A DNA stretch of 64,000 nt from Opitutus sp. (lineage in GTDB: Bacteria > Verrucomicrobiota > Verrucomicrobiae > Opitutales > Opitutaceae): the NCBI GenBank assembly GCA_009695065.1, contig SIBR01000011.1:25485-89484 (forward strand), in the 5' to 3' direction. Under the pieces are notes generated by a model. The model made no database searches and was not told where the DNA came from. It was given only the letters and a program-made list of their open reading frames with translations. The position numbers and the translations under genes were made by a program. This document shows, in pieces, positions 55,069-63,230 of the stretch (positions are counted from its first letter, which is position 1; the number at the start of each line of letters is the position of its first letter).

Positions 55069-55122
55069 GACCCGCGCTTCGAGGCGCTGCTGAACGATCC
55101 GAAGAACAACGCGCCGTTGTTT
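55069..55122 (+). pseudogene. Second orphan C-terminal tail of a TIR-FlgO-TPR gene
   Basis: Codes for DPRFEALLNDPKNNAPLF, followed by LPASPP without a stop at the normal position. It closely resembles the last 18 codons of the gene at 32558-34801. Only this fragment is present, between the two nucleotidyltransferase pairs. Confidence 0.7.
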
Positions 55123-55162
55123 TTGCCCGCGAGCCCGCCTTGCCGTGCGCCTCCAGGCCAAG

Positions 55163-55253
55163 AATTAATTCAGAAGCCAGGAAACCAGGAGAATTCTCGG
55201 CACAAGAATTTCGGCCTTCTCCGCTCACGGCTTCCCGGCTTCTGAATTTCCCC
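55163..55253. repeat. Palindromic repeat pair (AATTCAGAAGCCAGG type)
   Basis: AATTCAGAAGCCAGGAAACC and, inverted, CGGCTTCCCGGCTTCTGAATT about 50 bp later. Related arms occur at 59189-59211 and 59520-59575. Confidence 0.65.
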
Positions 55254-55327
55254 GCCTTATTTCAATGATCCCATTACCCCAATCCAGGGGTTAACCTGTT
55301 CGGGCAAGCAGGCTGCGCCTCGCTGGA

Positions 55328-55993
55328 TCACACCGTCCCGATAAGCGCCTTGGTTCCGGCAAAGGGCACGGCCTCACGAACGTCCCGCACGGCGTTTTCC
55401 AGATCGCTTTTTACTTCCGACGGCAAACTCGCAAGATCGCCGCCGGAAAAATACACCAGCGTTTTCAATGTGATCATCGCGTTGGTCGCCAGCGGATGCA
55501 GCGCCTCCAGGTGCCCCAGCGCCTCCGCCAAGCTCAATCCCGCGCGAACGAGCGCACGAATATCGAGGTAGTCCTTCGCCTCCACGCGCTGCTGAATGGT
55601 GCCCAGCTTCAGCGCCAGCAAGTCCTCCGCTGAAGCGACCTTCAGGCCGTGGTCGGCGCAAACGTCCGGCGGCCGAATCTGACCGAAACCAATCGTGCCA
55701 AAAAACGAAAGCTTCACGGCTCCTTTCGGTCCGTCGACCTCCACCGTCAACGTGTTGTCCTTGCGCTGCAACAGCCGCGGCTCGGCCCGGCGCAGCCACG
55801 GGATGGCGGCCAACAAAGTCTCCGGTTGAAACGACTGCGGCGAAAAAAAATCGAAATCGACCGAGACCCGATGCCCCAGGCGCAGCGCCACCGCCGTGCC
55901 GCCATACAACACGAAGTGGCCGGGCACTTCAGCGAGCAGTGGCCAGATGGCGCGTTGCGCGGGAGGCAGCGCGTCTAATTTCGGCTGAAACAT
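55328..55993 (-). CDS. AbiEii/AbiGii-type nucleotidyltransferase toxin
   Basis: A 221-residue type IV toxin-like nucleotidyltransferase; start at ATG of MFQPKLDALPPAQRAIWPLLAEVPG. HFVLYGGTAVALRLGHRVSVDFDFFSPQSF has the GG and D-x-D (DFDFF) active-site motifs. The C-terminus (EDLLALKLGTIQQRVEAKDYLDIRALVRAG) is the family K-x3-R/D-x2-D-like block. AbiEii-type toxins transfer nucleotides to tRNA or similar and arrest growth. It overlaps the upstream gene by 65 bp, as a coupled antitoxin/toxin pair. Confidence 0.86.
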   Translation of the reverse strand: MFQPKLDALPPAQRAIWPLLAEVPGHFVLYGGTAVALRLGHRVSVDFDFFSPQSFQPETLLAAIPWLRRAEPRLLQRKDNTLTVEVDGPKGAVKLSFFGTIGFGQIRPPDVCADHGLKVASAEDLLALKLGTIQQRVEAKDYLDIRALVRAGLSLAEALGHLEALHPLATNAMITLKTLVYFSGGDLASLPSEVKSDLENAVRDVREAVPFAGTKALIGTV

Positions 55994-56276
55994 AGGGCGA
56001 ATCGGGAACCTCGCGGTGCGGCAACGGCGGCATCGGACGGATCCGGAAAACCACATGCCAGTAATTCCAGGACAGCGCGGAAAAATTACCGGCCTCGGCC
56101 GTGCGGAGGGCCTCGGCCATCACCGCTTCGCCGAGATGCACCCGAACCCACTGGACCATTTCCGGCGTACCAAGCTCCATCACGCGCCGCACCAGGTAAA
56201 ACAACTCCACCTCCTCCGGCGGCTTCCACCACACGAGGGTACGCGCGATTTTCTTGAGCTCTTCGTCCACGTCCAA
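55929..56276 (-). CDS. Antitoxin-like partner of the AbiEii toxin (DUF6922-like)
   Basis: A 115-residue protein that begins MDVDEELKKIARTLVWWKPPEEVELFYLVRRVMELGTPEMVQWV, with NFSALSWNYWHVVF further on. These blocks match the DUF6922-type proteins found upstream of AbiEii toxins. Its overlap with the toxin gene supports translational coupling. It likely neutralises the toxin; direct evidence is lacking. Confidence 0.82.
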   Translation of the reverse strand: MDVDEELKKIARTLVWWKPPEEVELFYLVRRVMELGTPEMVQWVRVHLGEAVMAEALRTAEAGNFSALSWNYWHVVFRIRPMPPLPHREVPDSPYVSAEIRRAASRATRHLATAR

Positions 56277-56365
56277 AGTCTAGCCGCCCATCCGAGAAAC
56301 GAAACACATTTCTCGACCAGAATGCCCCAAAGCCGCACCGCCGGGTGACCGTTCCCGCCTCTCCC

Positions 56366-56510
56366 CAGACCGTGTGAAAACTCGAATAGGAACTCATTTT
56401 GTCATTCTGAGCGCAGCGAAGTTACCGAGCGCAGCGACAGGGCTCTAATCCATGCCGTCGAGTGAGCCTCAGGCGTGGATTAGAGCCCTGTCGCTTCGGA
56501 AGAAGGGGGA
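56366..56510. mobile_element. MITE-like element, partial
   Basis: CAGACCGTGTGAAAACTCGA at the left matches the right end of the elements at 38344 and 42929 in reverse. The inside has GTCATTCTGAGCGCAGCG and the hairpin AGGGCTCTAATCCATGCC / GGATTAGAGCCCT. No clear right terminal repeat is visible. Confidence 0.65.
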
Positions 56511-56607
56511 CCGTAGACGATGACACCGCCGACCTCCCGCTGCACCAATCGAGCCGTTGTCATCTATTAGATGACAAACTCGTTTGGGCATGCGGGGGAG
56601 AGCTGGG
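56490..56607. repeat. Second copy of the palindrome-bearing repeat
   Basis: Aligns with 52384-52504: REP-like stem remnant, then GACACCGCCGACCTCC, then TTGTCATCT-N3-AGATGACAA and CTCGTTTGGG with GCGGGGGAGAGCTGGG. It lies at the 3' side of the gene at 56636, so a promoter-proximal operator role for the palindrome is not supported here. Confidence 0.75.
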
Positions 56608-56635
56608 CGGAGTGGGCCCGGCGGGCGCAGCGGAG

Positions 56636-58045
56636 TCAGACGTGCGCTTTCTGAGCGACCCGCGGGTCAGTGGCGGCGATGATCGCGCTGACGGATTTTT
56701 GATTGAAGCCCTTGAAACCGCCGTGGCGTTGCAGGTTTTCCAGGTGGCTGCCAATCGCGCCGTCGCGGAGGAAACTTTCCGCCTGTTCGTCGGTGATCAG
56801 TCCCCGTTGGCGCAGCGCCGCCACGCGCGCGGACCGGACGGTCCAGCGCTCGCCCTCGGTGAAGGCCTGGCGCAGGAAATCAAAATCCGAGAAGGGCTTC
56901 ATCGTCCGGACACCCTCCGCGGCGAGCTGATCCCGCAACCGCGCGAAATCGAACCGCGCCTCGAGATGGTGCATGCCCGCCTGCAGGAAGCTGTCGCCGT
57001 GCAGGCCGCACCAGAGTCCCACGGTGCCGAGGCGCGGCGCGGGCGGCAGCCGCTGGGTGGAAAAATCGATCGCCGTCTCCTCCGGCATCAAGTCCACGTC
57101 CGCGAACACCACGATGCCCGCCACCGTCTGCTCCGAAATCTGCGCCCCCCAGCCCGCCTCGGCCCCGGCGTAGTAGCGCTCTCGTTTCTCAAAACCGAGC
57201 CGCTGCAAGAACCCATTCAGGTCCGCAAAGTGGGCCCGCGAACAGCGAAACGTGTGGTGGTCGTGGTTGCCCCACCCCAGCCCGAGCCGATCCTGCCGGA
57301 GTTTCTGCACGCGGCCCGCCCGGTTGCGCTCTTCCCAAAAGTGGCGCTCCTCGGCGAAGAACAAATCGCACGCCGCGTCGCGATCCACCAGTGCCAGCAC
57401 CGCGTCGAGCCGGACGAACGCGTGCGCCACTGCTTCCGGGTCGGTCGCGAAATCGCGTTTGCGCGTGCGCCACAGTTCGCGGGCGGCCAGCACCCCGCGC
57501 ACAAATTTTGCCGTGGGCTCGCGCACCACGAAGCCGCGGCCACCGAGCCGCTCGACCGCCCCCAGCTGGGTGCCGTTCTCCTCGCTGACGAGCGCCCGGC
57601 GCAAGCGGGCGCCGAATCCGCCATGAATTGGGACGTCGAGATCGTGCGCCGCCAGAAAGTCCGCCAGCACCTCGGGCCGGAGGGCGAGCACGGTCGATGC
57701 GCCGGCCGCTCCACTGTCCGGCCGGAGCAGGATGCGCGGCATCATCGCCCGCGGATGGTGGAGCACCGTCGTGCCGCGCGGGGCTTCGACCTTTTCCCGG
57801 ACAAATCCTGCCGCCCGAAACGCTTTGGCGTGCACTGGAGCAAGGACGAGATGGTCGACCCATTCGAAAAAATCCGTCCCGGTTTCGTCGCGCATGCGCG
57901 CCGCCAGGTGGCGCGCAAAGGTGTTTCGGAGGAGAAACGCCTCCAGGTGGGCTGTCACCAAACGCTCCGCCGCGGAACAAACCGGCCAGTCGAAGGCGCC
58001 CGCGGACACGGGCGCCAAGGTGGACTTCGGGACAACAGAAGGCAT
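56636..58045 (-). CDS. Conserved hypothetical protein
   Basis: A 469-residue cytoplasmic-looking protein; start at ATG of MPSVVPKSTLAPVSAG, although an ATG three codons earlier is possible. It contains several acidic and aromatic blocks: TDFFEWVDHLVLAPVHAKAFR, LRPEVLADFLAAHDLDVPIHGGFG, WGNHDHHTFRCSRAHFADLNGFLQRLGF and GLWCGLHGDSFLQAGMHHLEARFDF. The His/Asp pattern (NHDHHTF) might bind metal, but no family was recognised. It stands alone between two repeat regions. Confidence 0.75.
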   Translation of the reverse strand: MPSVVPKSTLAPVSAGAFDWPVCSAAERLVTAHLEAFLLRNTFARHLAARMRDETGTDFFEWVDHLVLAPVHAKAFRAAGFVREKVEAPRGTTVLHHPRAMMPRILLRPDSGAAGASTVLALRPEVLADFLAAHDLDVPIHGGFGARLRRALVSEENGTQLGAVERLGGRGFVVREPTAKFVRGVLAARELWRTRKRDFATDPEAVAHAFVRLDAVLALVDRDAACDLFFAEERHFWEERNRAGRVQKLRQDRLGLGWGNHDHHTFRCSRAHFADLNGFLQRLGFEKRERYYAGAEAGWGAQISEQTVAGIVVFADVDLMPEETAIDFSTQRLPPAPRLGTVGLWCGLHGDSFLQAGMHHLEARFDFARLRDQLAAEGVRTMKPFSDFDFLRQAFTEGERWTVRSARVAALRQRGLITDEQAESFLRDGAIGSHLENLQRHGGFKGFNQKSVSAIIAATDPRVAQKAHV

Positions 58046-58170
58046 GCAACTCATCAAGGCGCGCCGGGCCCCGGTTGCAATCGCGGCCGAGCAGAAAAGA
58101 GGCCAGGATGGCATGAAAGAAATCCATTATCTCATTGGTCCTTTTGAAGCATGGAACGCCGAGCTCTGCC

Positions 58171-58199
58171 CTGTAGTCCGCTTCGGGAGAAGCGGGATG
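58171..58199. repeat. REP-B half unit
   Basis: GTAGTCCGCTTCGGGAGAAGCGGG, one stem of the REP-B family, upstream of the hypothetical gene. Confidence 0.65.
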
Positions 58200-58316
58200 G
58201 GATCGGCTGTCACCGAAATCCTCCCAATGCGCGTCACCCCTGAGGCCGATGTCATTTCGTAAGGAAAACGGCCTCGGCGGAGCTCGGCCCTCCATCAGCG
58301 GGAGACTCGGCCAGCG

Positions 58317-59147
58317 CTACTTCCGCCGCGCGCAAAGTTCCCACATCAGCACCGCCGCCGCCACGGACACGTTGAGCGACTCCACGCCGCCGCCCCCGGG
58401 AATCGTCACCAGCCGCGTGCAAGCCGCCGCCATCTCGGATGACAGACCGCGCTCCTCGTTACCAACCACCAGCGCCACGGGCTTGCCCGGCACGCGGGCC
58501 AGATCCACCCGTCCGCCGCGCGTGGCGGCCCCGACGACATCGTAGCCCGCCGCCGCCAGGCTCCGGGCAAACGCCACCAGGCTCTCCACACGAAAAACCT
58601 CCACCGCCTCCAGTCCGCCCTCGGCGACCCGAAAGGCGGCGCCACCCGGCAGCGCCGCATCGGGGTGATTCGGCAACACGATCCGCGCCACGCCGAGAAA
58701 ACCGGCGGTCCGCGCAATCGCCCCAAGGTTGTGCGGATTGCCCACGCGCTCCAACAGCAGCACGGGAGCACCCTGGGCCGCCCAAGCCCGCACTTCGGCC
58801 GGCGACGGCGCGCGCAAAACCGGCGGCGTGACCACCGCGACGATGCCGCCGTGGTGCAGCGTACCAGAAACCTTGGCCAATTCGGCCGGTTCGACCTGGC
58901 GGTAAATTTTTTTCGCCACGGCGAGCGCCTGGCAGATCGCCCCTACGCGCTGGCCGGTTGCGCGATCGAAAAACAACCGCTGAATCGAACCCGGATCGCG
59001 CGCAAACCGGGCGCGGACGGCGGCGAGCCCGCATAGTTTCACCTCGTCCCGCGCCGAGCCGCTGCGCGGACCCGAAGCCACCGGCTCCCCCGCCGCCGGT
59101 CGCGAAGCTGGACGACGGTCCGAACCGCGCTTGGAAAAATGAGGCAT
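58317..59147 (-). CDS. TrmH/SpoU-family RNA 2'-O-ribose methyltransferase
   Basis: A 276-residue SPOUT methyltransferase that transfers methyl from S-adenosylmethionine to ribose of rRNA or tRNA. Knot motifs: VGNPHNLGAIARTAGFLGVARIVLPN (motif 1), ALVVGNEERGLS (motif 2) and VTIPGGGGVESLNVSVAAAVLMWEL (motif 3; IPM-G-SLN is the norm). The N-terminal domain (LCGLAAVRARFARDP) is RlmB-like substrate-binding, preceded by a basic, proline-rich extension. The RNA target is unknown. Confidence 0.9.
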   Translation of the reverse strand: MPHFSKRGSDRRPASRPAAGEPVASGPRSGSARDEVKLCGLAAVRARFARDPGSIQRLFFDRATGQRVGAICQALAVAKKIYRQVEPAELAKVSGTLHHGGIVAVVTPPVLRAPSPAEVRAWAAQGAPVLLLERVGNPHNLGAIARTAGFLGVARIVLPNHPDAALPGGAAFRVAEGGLEAVEVFRVESLVAFARSLAAAGYDVVGAATRGGRVDLARVPGKPVALVVGNEERGLSSEMAAACTRLVTIPGGGGVESLNVSVAAAVLMWELCARRK

Positions 59148-59646
59148 GCCCGAGCCTGAGTGGGCCTCGCGACAAAACCAAACAAAACTGGCGAATTCAG
59201 AAGCCAGGAATCAAAACGGCGATGGCACCGTTTCCGGTCAATCCCTCCAAACTGGACTCACGCGGAGGCGCGGAGGACGCGGCGGCCGCAGCCAAGGGGG
59301 TATGCGTAGCCCGCCTCGAGAGAGGCGGGACCGAGAACAAAACGAAAATGCACTCATCCCTGCCCTCTCGGGCAGGGCGACGTCGTGCGAACCCCGAATG
59401 AAAAATCGTCGCGCCGTCGACGACCCACTCGTGCGTAGCGCCTGAAAGCGCCCGGGAAATCTCCGTCACCGCTTTGCGCCCTTTCTGTGCTGCGGTCATG
59501 AAATCCTCGCCGGCCGAGAGGAAATTCAGAAACCATGAAATAGTTCATGGCTTCCTGGCTTCTGAATTTTTCCGCTGGCCGGGGTTTGGTTGCGGCTCTG
59601 CCGCGCCCGGCCTTTTCGTGGCCGCAGCCTGCCCGCCATTTTACCC
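59148..59646. other. Intergenic region with several repeats
   Basis: Arms of the AATTCAGAAGCCAGG repeat at about 59189-59211 and 59520-59575, and the composite REP-B element at about 59276-59420. A minus-strand stretch near 59499-59390 (MTAAQKGRKAVTEISRALSG) could be a gene fragment, but this is weak. Confidence 0.6.
59276..59420. repeat. REP-B composite element (long version, inverted)
   Basis: GTAGCCCGCCTCGAGAGAGGC, spacer with CCGAGAACAAAACG, then CCCTGCCCTCTCGGGCAGGG, plus matching flanks on both sides. It is an inverted counterpart of 24770-24920. Confidence 0.8.
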
Positions 59647-60663
59647 CTAGGAGCTCGAAGCCACCTCACCCACGAGGGTGAGTTCCTCGCGGTCGTGGTA
59701 GAGGTGCCGGATGCGCAGGGCCGGGACGTGCTGCGTCAGCGGCGAACCGGGCGCGCGCAATTCGCCGAGCAGGGCGATCGCATCCACGCGGCCAAACTTC
59801 AGGTTGACCACGAAGCGCCGGCACCAACCGCGCGCGAGCCAGAGTTCGAGGATCTGGTGCAGCACGTGATGCGGCTCCTCCACCACGTCGCAGAACAGCC
59901 AATCGAAGTTTGCGCCGGAGGGCGCAAACTTGAAGGCGTCATCGGTGCGATGAGCGATATTCGGGTGCCCGAGCGCGCCGCCCTTGAGCGGGCCGTTGTC
60001 GACCGCGACGACGGTCGCGCCGCGCTTGGCCGCGCTGAAGCTCCAGCCGCCGGGAGCGGCGCCGAGGTCGCACACGGTCTCGCCCGCGGCGGGTTCACGG
60101 CCGAGGATGATGTAGGCTTCCTCGACCTTCAGGTACGAACGCGACGGCGCCAGATCGTCATCCGCCATCCGGCGCTGGCCGTGAACAAACGCATCGCGCG
60201 CCACAAAGACGCGGCCGAAATCGGCGAAAAACACAAACAGTCCGCGCGCCGGGCCGACCCCGCGCGGCACGTCGGCCACCGCGAGTTTCGCCACGCGCGA
60301 CAATTTTTTCCGCAGCAACTCGCCGCCCGCCGCCTCGACGGCGAAGATCCGCCGACCGAGCCCGACCACTTCCGTCGGCCCGAGCCACACACTCGGCCAC
60401 GCCGCCTCAATCCGCTCACCCCGCAGGCTGGAAAAAAAATGTCCGGCGATGCCGGAGGCGAGCGCGTTGACGGAGTCGCCCCGCAGCTCCACCGGATCGC
60501 GAAGGGTGAGCTGGGCGAAGACGAGGGAGGCAGTTGAGAGTTGAGAGCTGTGCGAGGAGAGCAGGGCCCAGCCGGGGCCCTTTTCCGCGATCGCCGCGCC
60601 GTGCAGCTCCGCGAGCTCCCGCGCGAGCAGATCTTCGAATCCAACCTGGCAGGTAATCAGCAT
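59647..60663 (-). CDS. FtsJ/RlmM-like RNA 2'-O-methyltransferase
   Basis: A 338-residue methyltransferase. MLITCQVGFEDLLARELAELHG is a THUMP-like N-terminus; the middle has LKVEEAYIILGREPAAGETVCDLGAAPGGWSFSAAKRG, where DLGAAPGGWS is the S-adenosylmethionine site. FDWLFCDVVEEPHHVLHQIL and FVVNLKFGRVDAI carry the Asp and Lys of the K-D-K-E tetrad. Layout resembles RlmM, which methylates cytidine 2498 of 23S rRNA; target assignment is by resemblance only. It follows the ribonucleotide reductase gene across a hairpin pair. Confidence 0.82.
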   Translation of the reverse strand: MLITCQVGFEDLLARELAELHGAAIAEKGPGWALLSSHSSQLSTASLVFAQLTLRDPVELRGDSVNALASGIAGHFFSSLRGERIEAAWPSVWLGPTEVVGLGRRIFAVEAAGGELLRKKLSRVAKLAVADVPRGVGPARGLFVFFADFGRVFVARDAFVHGQRRMADDDLAPSRSYLKVEEAYIILGREPAAGETVCDLGAAPGGWSFSAAKRGATVVAVDNGPLKGGALGHPNIAHRTDDAFKFAPSGANFDWLFCDVVEEPHHVLHQILELWLARGWCRRFVVNLKFGRVDAIALLGELRAPGSPLTQHVPALRIRHLYHDREELTLVGEVASSS

Positions 60664-60680
60664 CTGCCGCCACGCTGCGG

Positions 60681-60731
60681 AGGTTTTCGCTCCGCGAAAA
60701 CCTTATTATAGGTTTTTGCGCCGCAAAAACC
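60681..60731. repeat. Double hairpin, terminator-like repeat
   Basis: AGGTTTTCGC / GCGAAAACCT and GGTTTTTGCG / CGCAAAAACC palindromes separated by CTTATTATA-type DNA, immediately after the stop of the reductase gene. Same design as at 3807-3856. Confidence 0.7.
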
Positions 60732-60733
60732 CT

Positions 60734-62818
60734 TCAGACAATCTCACACGCGCCGCCGGCACAGGCGACGGTCTGCTTCAGTTCCGTGATGTCCTCGCTC
60801 TCCTCGATCTCGGTGTAGTCGACGGACTGGTAGGCGAGCGTGTTCCACTTCCGGATGTCCTCGGCCGTGGCGACGCGTTCGCGCGGGGCCTGGGCGTAGA
60901 TTTTGTCCCCGGTTTCCCGCAGCAGGGCGACGCCGGTGAACGTGGCGCGATGCTGCCAGATGTACGCGGCCACGTCGGCCCATTCTTCATCGCGCACCGA
61001 GATGGTGCAGGAAACGTTGTGGTGCAGCCCGGGGGAATGGCGCTCGTGGCGCCGGCCCGCCTGCACCCAGTTCTCCTGCACGAGCCGGATGTACTCGAGA
61101 TGCTTCACCGCGGAGAGATCGTCGCGGTAGATGCCAAAGTCCGGGCCCTCGACGGGAAACGTGATGACCTCGGTGCGGCCGTTGGGATCGTAGACGCTCG
61201 ACTCGACCATGTGGGGATTGCGCCGCCGGAAGTGCCGGTAAATCGGATCATGGACGTTGGCCTGCACGCGGCGGAAATAGCGCGGCGCATGGTGGGGGTG
61301 GAGCCCACTGCTCGTGCCGAGCAGGAGGCTGGCGGTGCCCTCGGGTTTCACGCAGGTGGTGCGGGCGGCGGGCGCAATACCGAGCGCCCGCGCGACGATC
61401 GCGTTGACCGCCTTGATCAACGCCGCGCCGCGGCGCAGCACGGCCGCGTCGAGGAGCACATCGGGCCGGTCGAGCACGCCGCAGAGCGAAACGCCGAGCA
61501 GCGCCTCGCGCTCGGTGATGACCCGCGAAACGGGCGACAGAAAACTGAAATCCGTGTAGCCGGCCTGCAGGGTGCCGATGAGCGCGGCCTGGACGCAGAG
61601 TTGGAAAAACCTCTCCGGAGTTTCCGCCGCCGCGGCCGAGATGGTCGTGAGGTTGCAGAACTGCACCCCGGTGAGCTCATCGCCCATCCGGAGCACGCCG
61701 GTGTAACCGAGTTCGCGCAGCCGGGCGGCGACGCCCGCGTCGACCTTGAGCCGCGGGTGGAGGCCGATCTCCACGCACGGGTTGGCCCCGTACTCCTCAT
61801 TTTCCACGAAATAAAATCCGGGCTCGCCGAACTGCTTCTGCTGCTCGAAGAGCGCCGTAAATTGCTCCCGGTTGGCCGTCGCCCGCCGAATCACGGCGGA
61901 GTTGTTGCTGGCGGTGCACTGCGGATGTTGTTCGAACCAGTTCCCGGTCTTGGCCGCGGCCATCTCGGCATCGTCCGCGGAAAACAGACAAATGGTGGCC
62001 GAGCGCCGGATGCCACCGGCCAGCACCGCTTTCGCCGCCCACATCAGAATGTCATAGGCCTCGATCGAGCGCAGTCGCCGGCCACCGGCCGCCTTCACGA
62101 TCTGATCAATGCGCGACAGCGAGTGAAACAACGGCTCCGGACCGGGGGCCCGGCCGCCCGAGATGCGGAGCGGGGCGCCTTCCCGGCGGATCAAGGAGTA
62201 GTCAAAAATGATGTGCCGACCGGACACCGCTCCCTCCATCAGCGCATGCAACGCCTGCGCCCAGCCCTCGACTGTGTCCGGCACGATGAACGTGATCGGC
62301 GTCAGGCTTTCGTCGCGCGGCGCCAGCACCGGCAGTTGGTTGATATGCTGCTGCTGCACGGAGAAACCCACGCCGCAGCCGCACAGCAGCAGATACAGCG
62401 TTTCCCCGAACGCCGCGACGCGGTCGATGTAGGTGAAGGCGCAGTTGTAGATGCGGACGTGCTTCGAGAGGATCGCCTCGCCGCCAAACTGCAGCGAACG
62501 CATCGAGGGCAGCACCTCGCGGCGCGTGACCAGGTCGAACGCCTCGCGGATGGCCCGGTGCAGGCCGTCGCCGCCGAAGGCCTCGAGGGCGGCCAAATCC
62601 GCCGGCGTCACGTCTCCGGCCTCGTACGCGGCGAGTTTCGCGTCGGTGAGCGAGCGGTCAGCGTAATGCGTGAGGTGCATATCGCGCACCCGCCGCACGG
62701 CCTCCGCCCAGGTTTCGCGCCGACGTCTTTCGGGTGAATAACGGGCGTAGCGGGAGATGGCGATGAAGTCCTGCAGGCCGTCGGCGGCGTGCGAAACAGG
62801 CAGAGTATCGGAGGACAT
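60734..62818 (-). CDS. nrdJ: Adenosylcobalamin-dependent (class II) ribonucleoside-triphosphate reductase
   Basis: Makes deoxynucleotides from ribonucleotides using a B12 radical; oxygen-independent. A 694-residue monomeric RTPR-type enzyme. YNCAF has Cys126, the redox partner of Cys388 in GVQFCNLTT. ANPCVEIGL supplies the Asn346, thiyl Cys348 and Glu350 of the radical site, and the terminal CAGGAC pair (Cys686, Cys691) is reduced by thioredoxin. GRHIIFDYSLIR and LLCGCGVGFSVQQQH are other family blocks. No B12 riboswitch was found in the 5' leader. The organism therefore probably needs or makes cobalamin. Confidence 0.92.
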   Translation of the reverse strand: MSSDTLPVSHAADGLQDFIAISRYARYSPERRRRETWAEAVRRVRDMHLTHYADRSLTDAKLAAYEAGDVTPADLAALEAFGGDGLHRAIREAFDLVTRREVLPSMRSLQFGGEAILSKHVRIYNCAFTYIDRVAAFGETLYLLLCGCGVGFSVQQQHINQLPVLAPRDESLTPITFIVPDTVEGWAQALHALMEGAVSGRHIIFDYSLIRREGAPLRISGGRAPGPEPLFHSLSRIDQIVKAAGGRRLRSIEAYDILMWAAKAVLAGGIRRSATICLFSADDAEMAAAKTGNWFEQHPQCTASNNSAVIRRATANREQFTALFEQQKQFGEPGFYFVENEEYGANPCVEIGLHPRLKVDAGVAARLRELGYTGVLRMGDELTGVQFCNLTTISAAAAETPERFFQLCVQAALIGTLQAGYTDFSFLSPVSRVITEREALLGVSLCGVLDRPDVLLDAAVLRRGAALIKAVNAIVARALGIAPAARTTCVKPEGTASLLLGTSSGLHPHHAPRYFRRVQANVHDPIYRHFRRRNPHMVESSVYDPNGRTEVITFPVEGPDFGIYRDDLSAVKHLEYIRLVQENWVQAGRRHERHSPGLHHNVSCTISVRDEEWADVAAYIWQHRATFTGVALLRETGDKIYAQAPRERVATAEDIRKWNTLAYQSVDYTEIEESEDITELKQTVACAGGACEIV

Positions 62819-63230
62819 GGCGGCAATAAATAACGATTCCGAGACGGTCAGCGGGCCCCTCCCGGAGCCACGCTATTTCGCGGACGCCCACCACAGGTTG
62901 GGGTATCGGCAGAGTCAAACCGCTGCTAATTGTGGTCCCAAGTTATAATCCGCCGTGATGCCAACGCATGCGCAGTCCCCTCTGGCGCGCGAGGTTTTGC
63001 CCCAATTTTAAACGCCCTCTCGTCGCGCGGACGCCAAAAACTGCGCAACCACCGCCGAATCGCTCCGGCCGAGCCTTTCCGCGGATCACGCAGATTAACG
63101 CGGATGGTTCGATCGGGATTTATCCGCGTCCATCCGCGTCATCTGCGGGGAGATTGGGTTTTGAACAAAATGCGCGCAGGAAAACGGCATTTTCGGACAT
63201 GGCAGTGCGGTTCTACGGCCTGAATCCGGC
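62819..63230. other. Intergenic region
   Basis: About 410 bp without a gene. A repeat pair at about 63080-63150 (CGCAGATTAACGCGGATGG and inverted CCATCCGCGTCATCTGCGG) is present. A TTGACT motif near 62915 on the minus strand might be a -35 box for the reductase gene; no matching -10 is convincing. Confidence 0.5.

Larger units (their letters stand above)
56277..56635. other. Intergenic region with MITE-like and palindromic repeats
   Basis: Contains one end of the MITE-like element (56366-56510) running into a second copy of the repeat of 52384-52504. No gene supported. Confidence 0.6.

Noticed and set aside
60716..62737. 673-codon open frame on the plus strand
   Set aside because: Antisense shadow of the ribonucleotide reductase gene, whose active-site cysteines are all present on the other strand.
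62819..63000. Possible cobalamin riboswitch upstream of nrdJ
   Set aside because: No B12-box-like conserved sequence or suitable stem arrangement was recognised on the minus strand.
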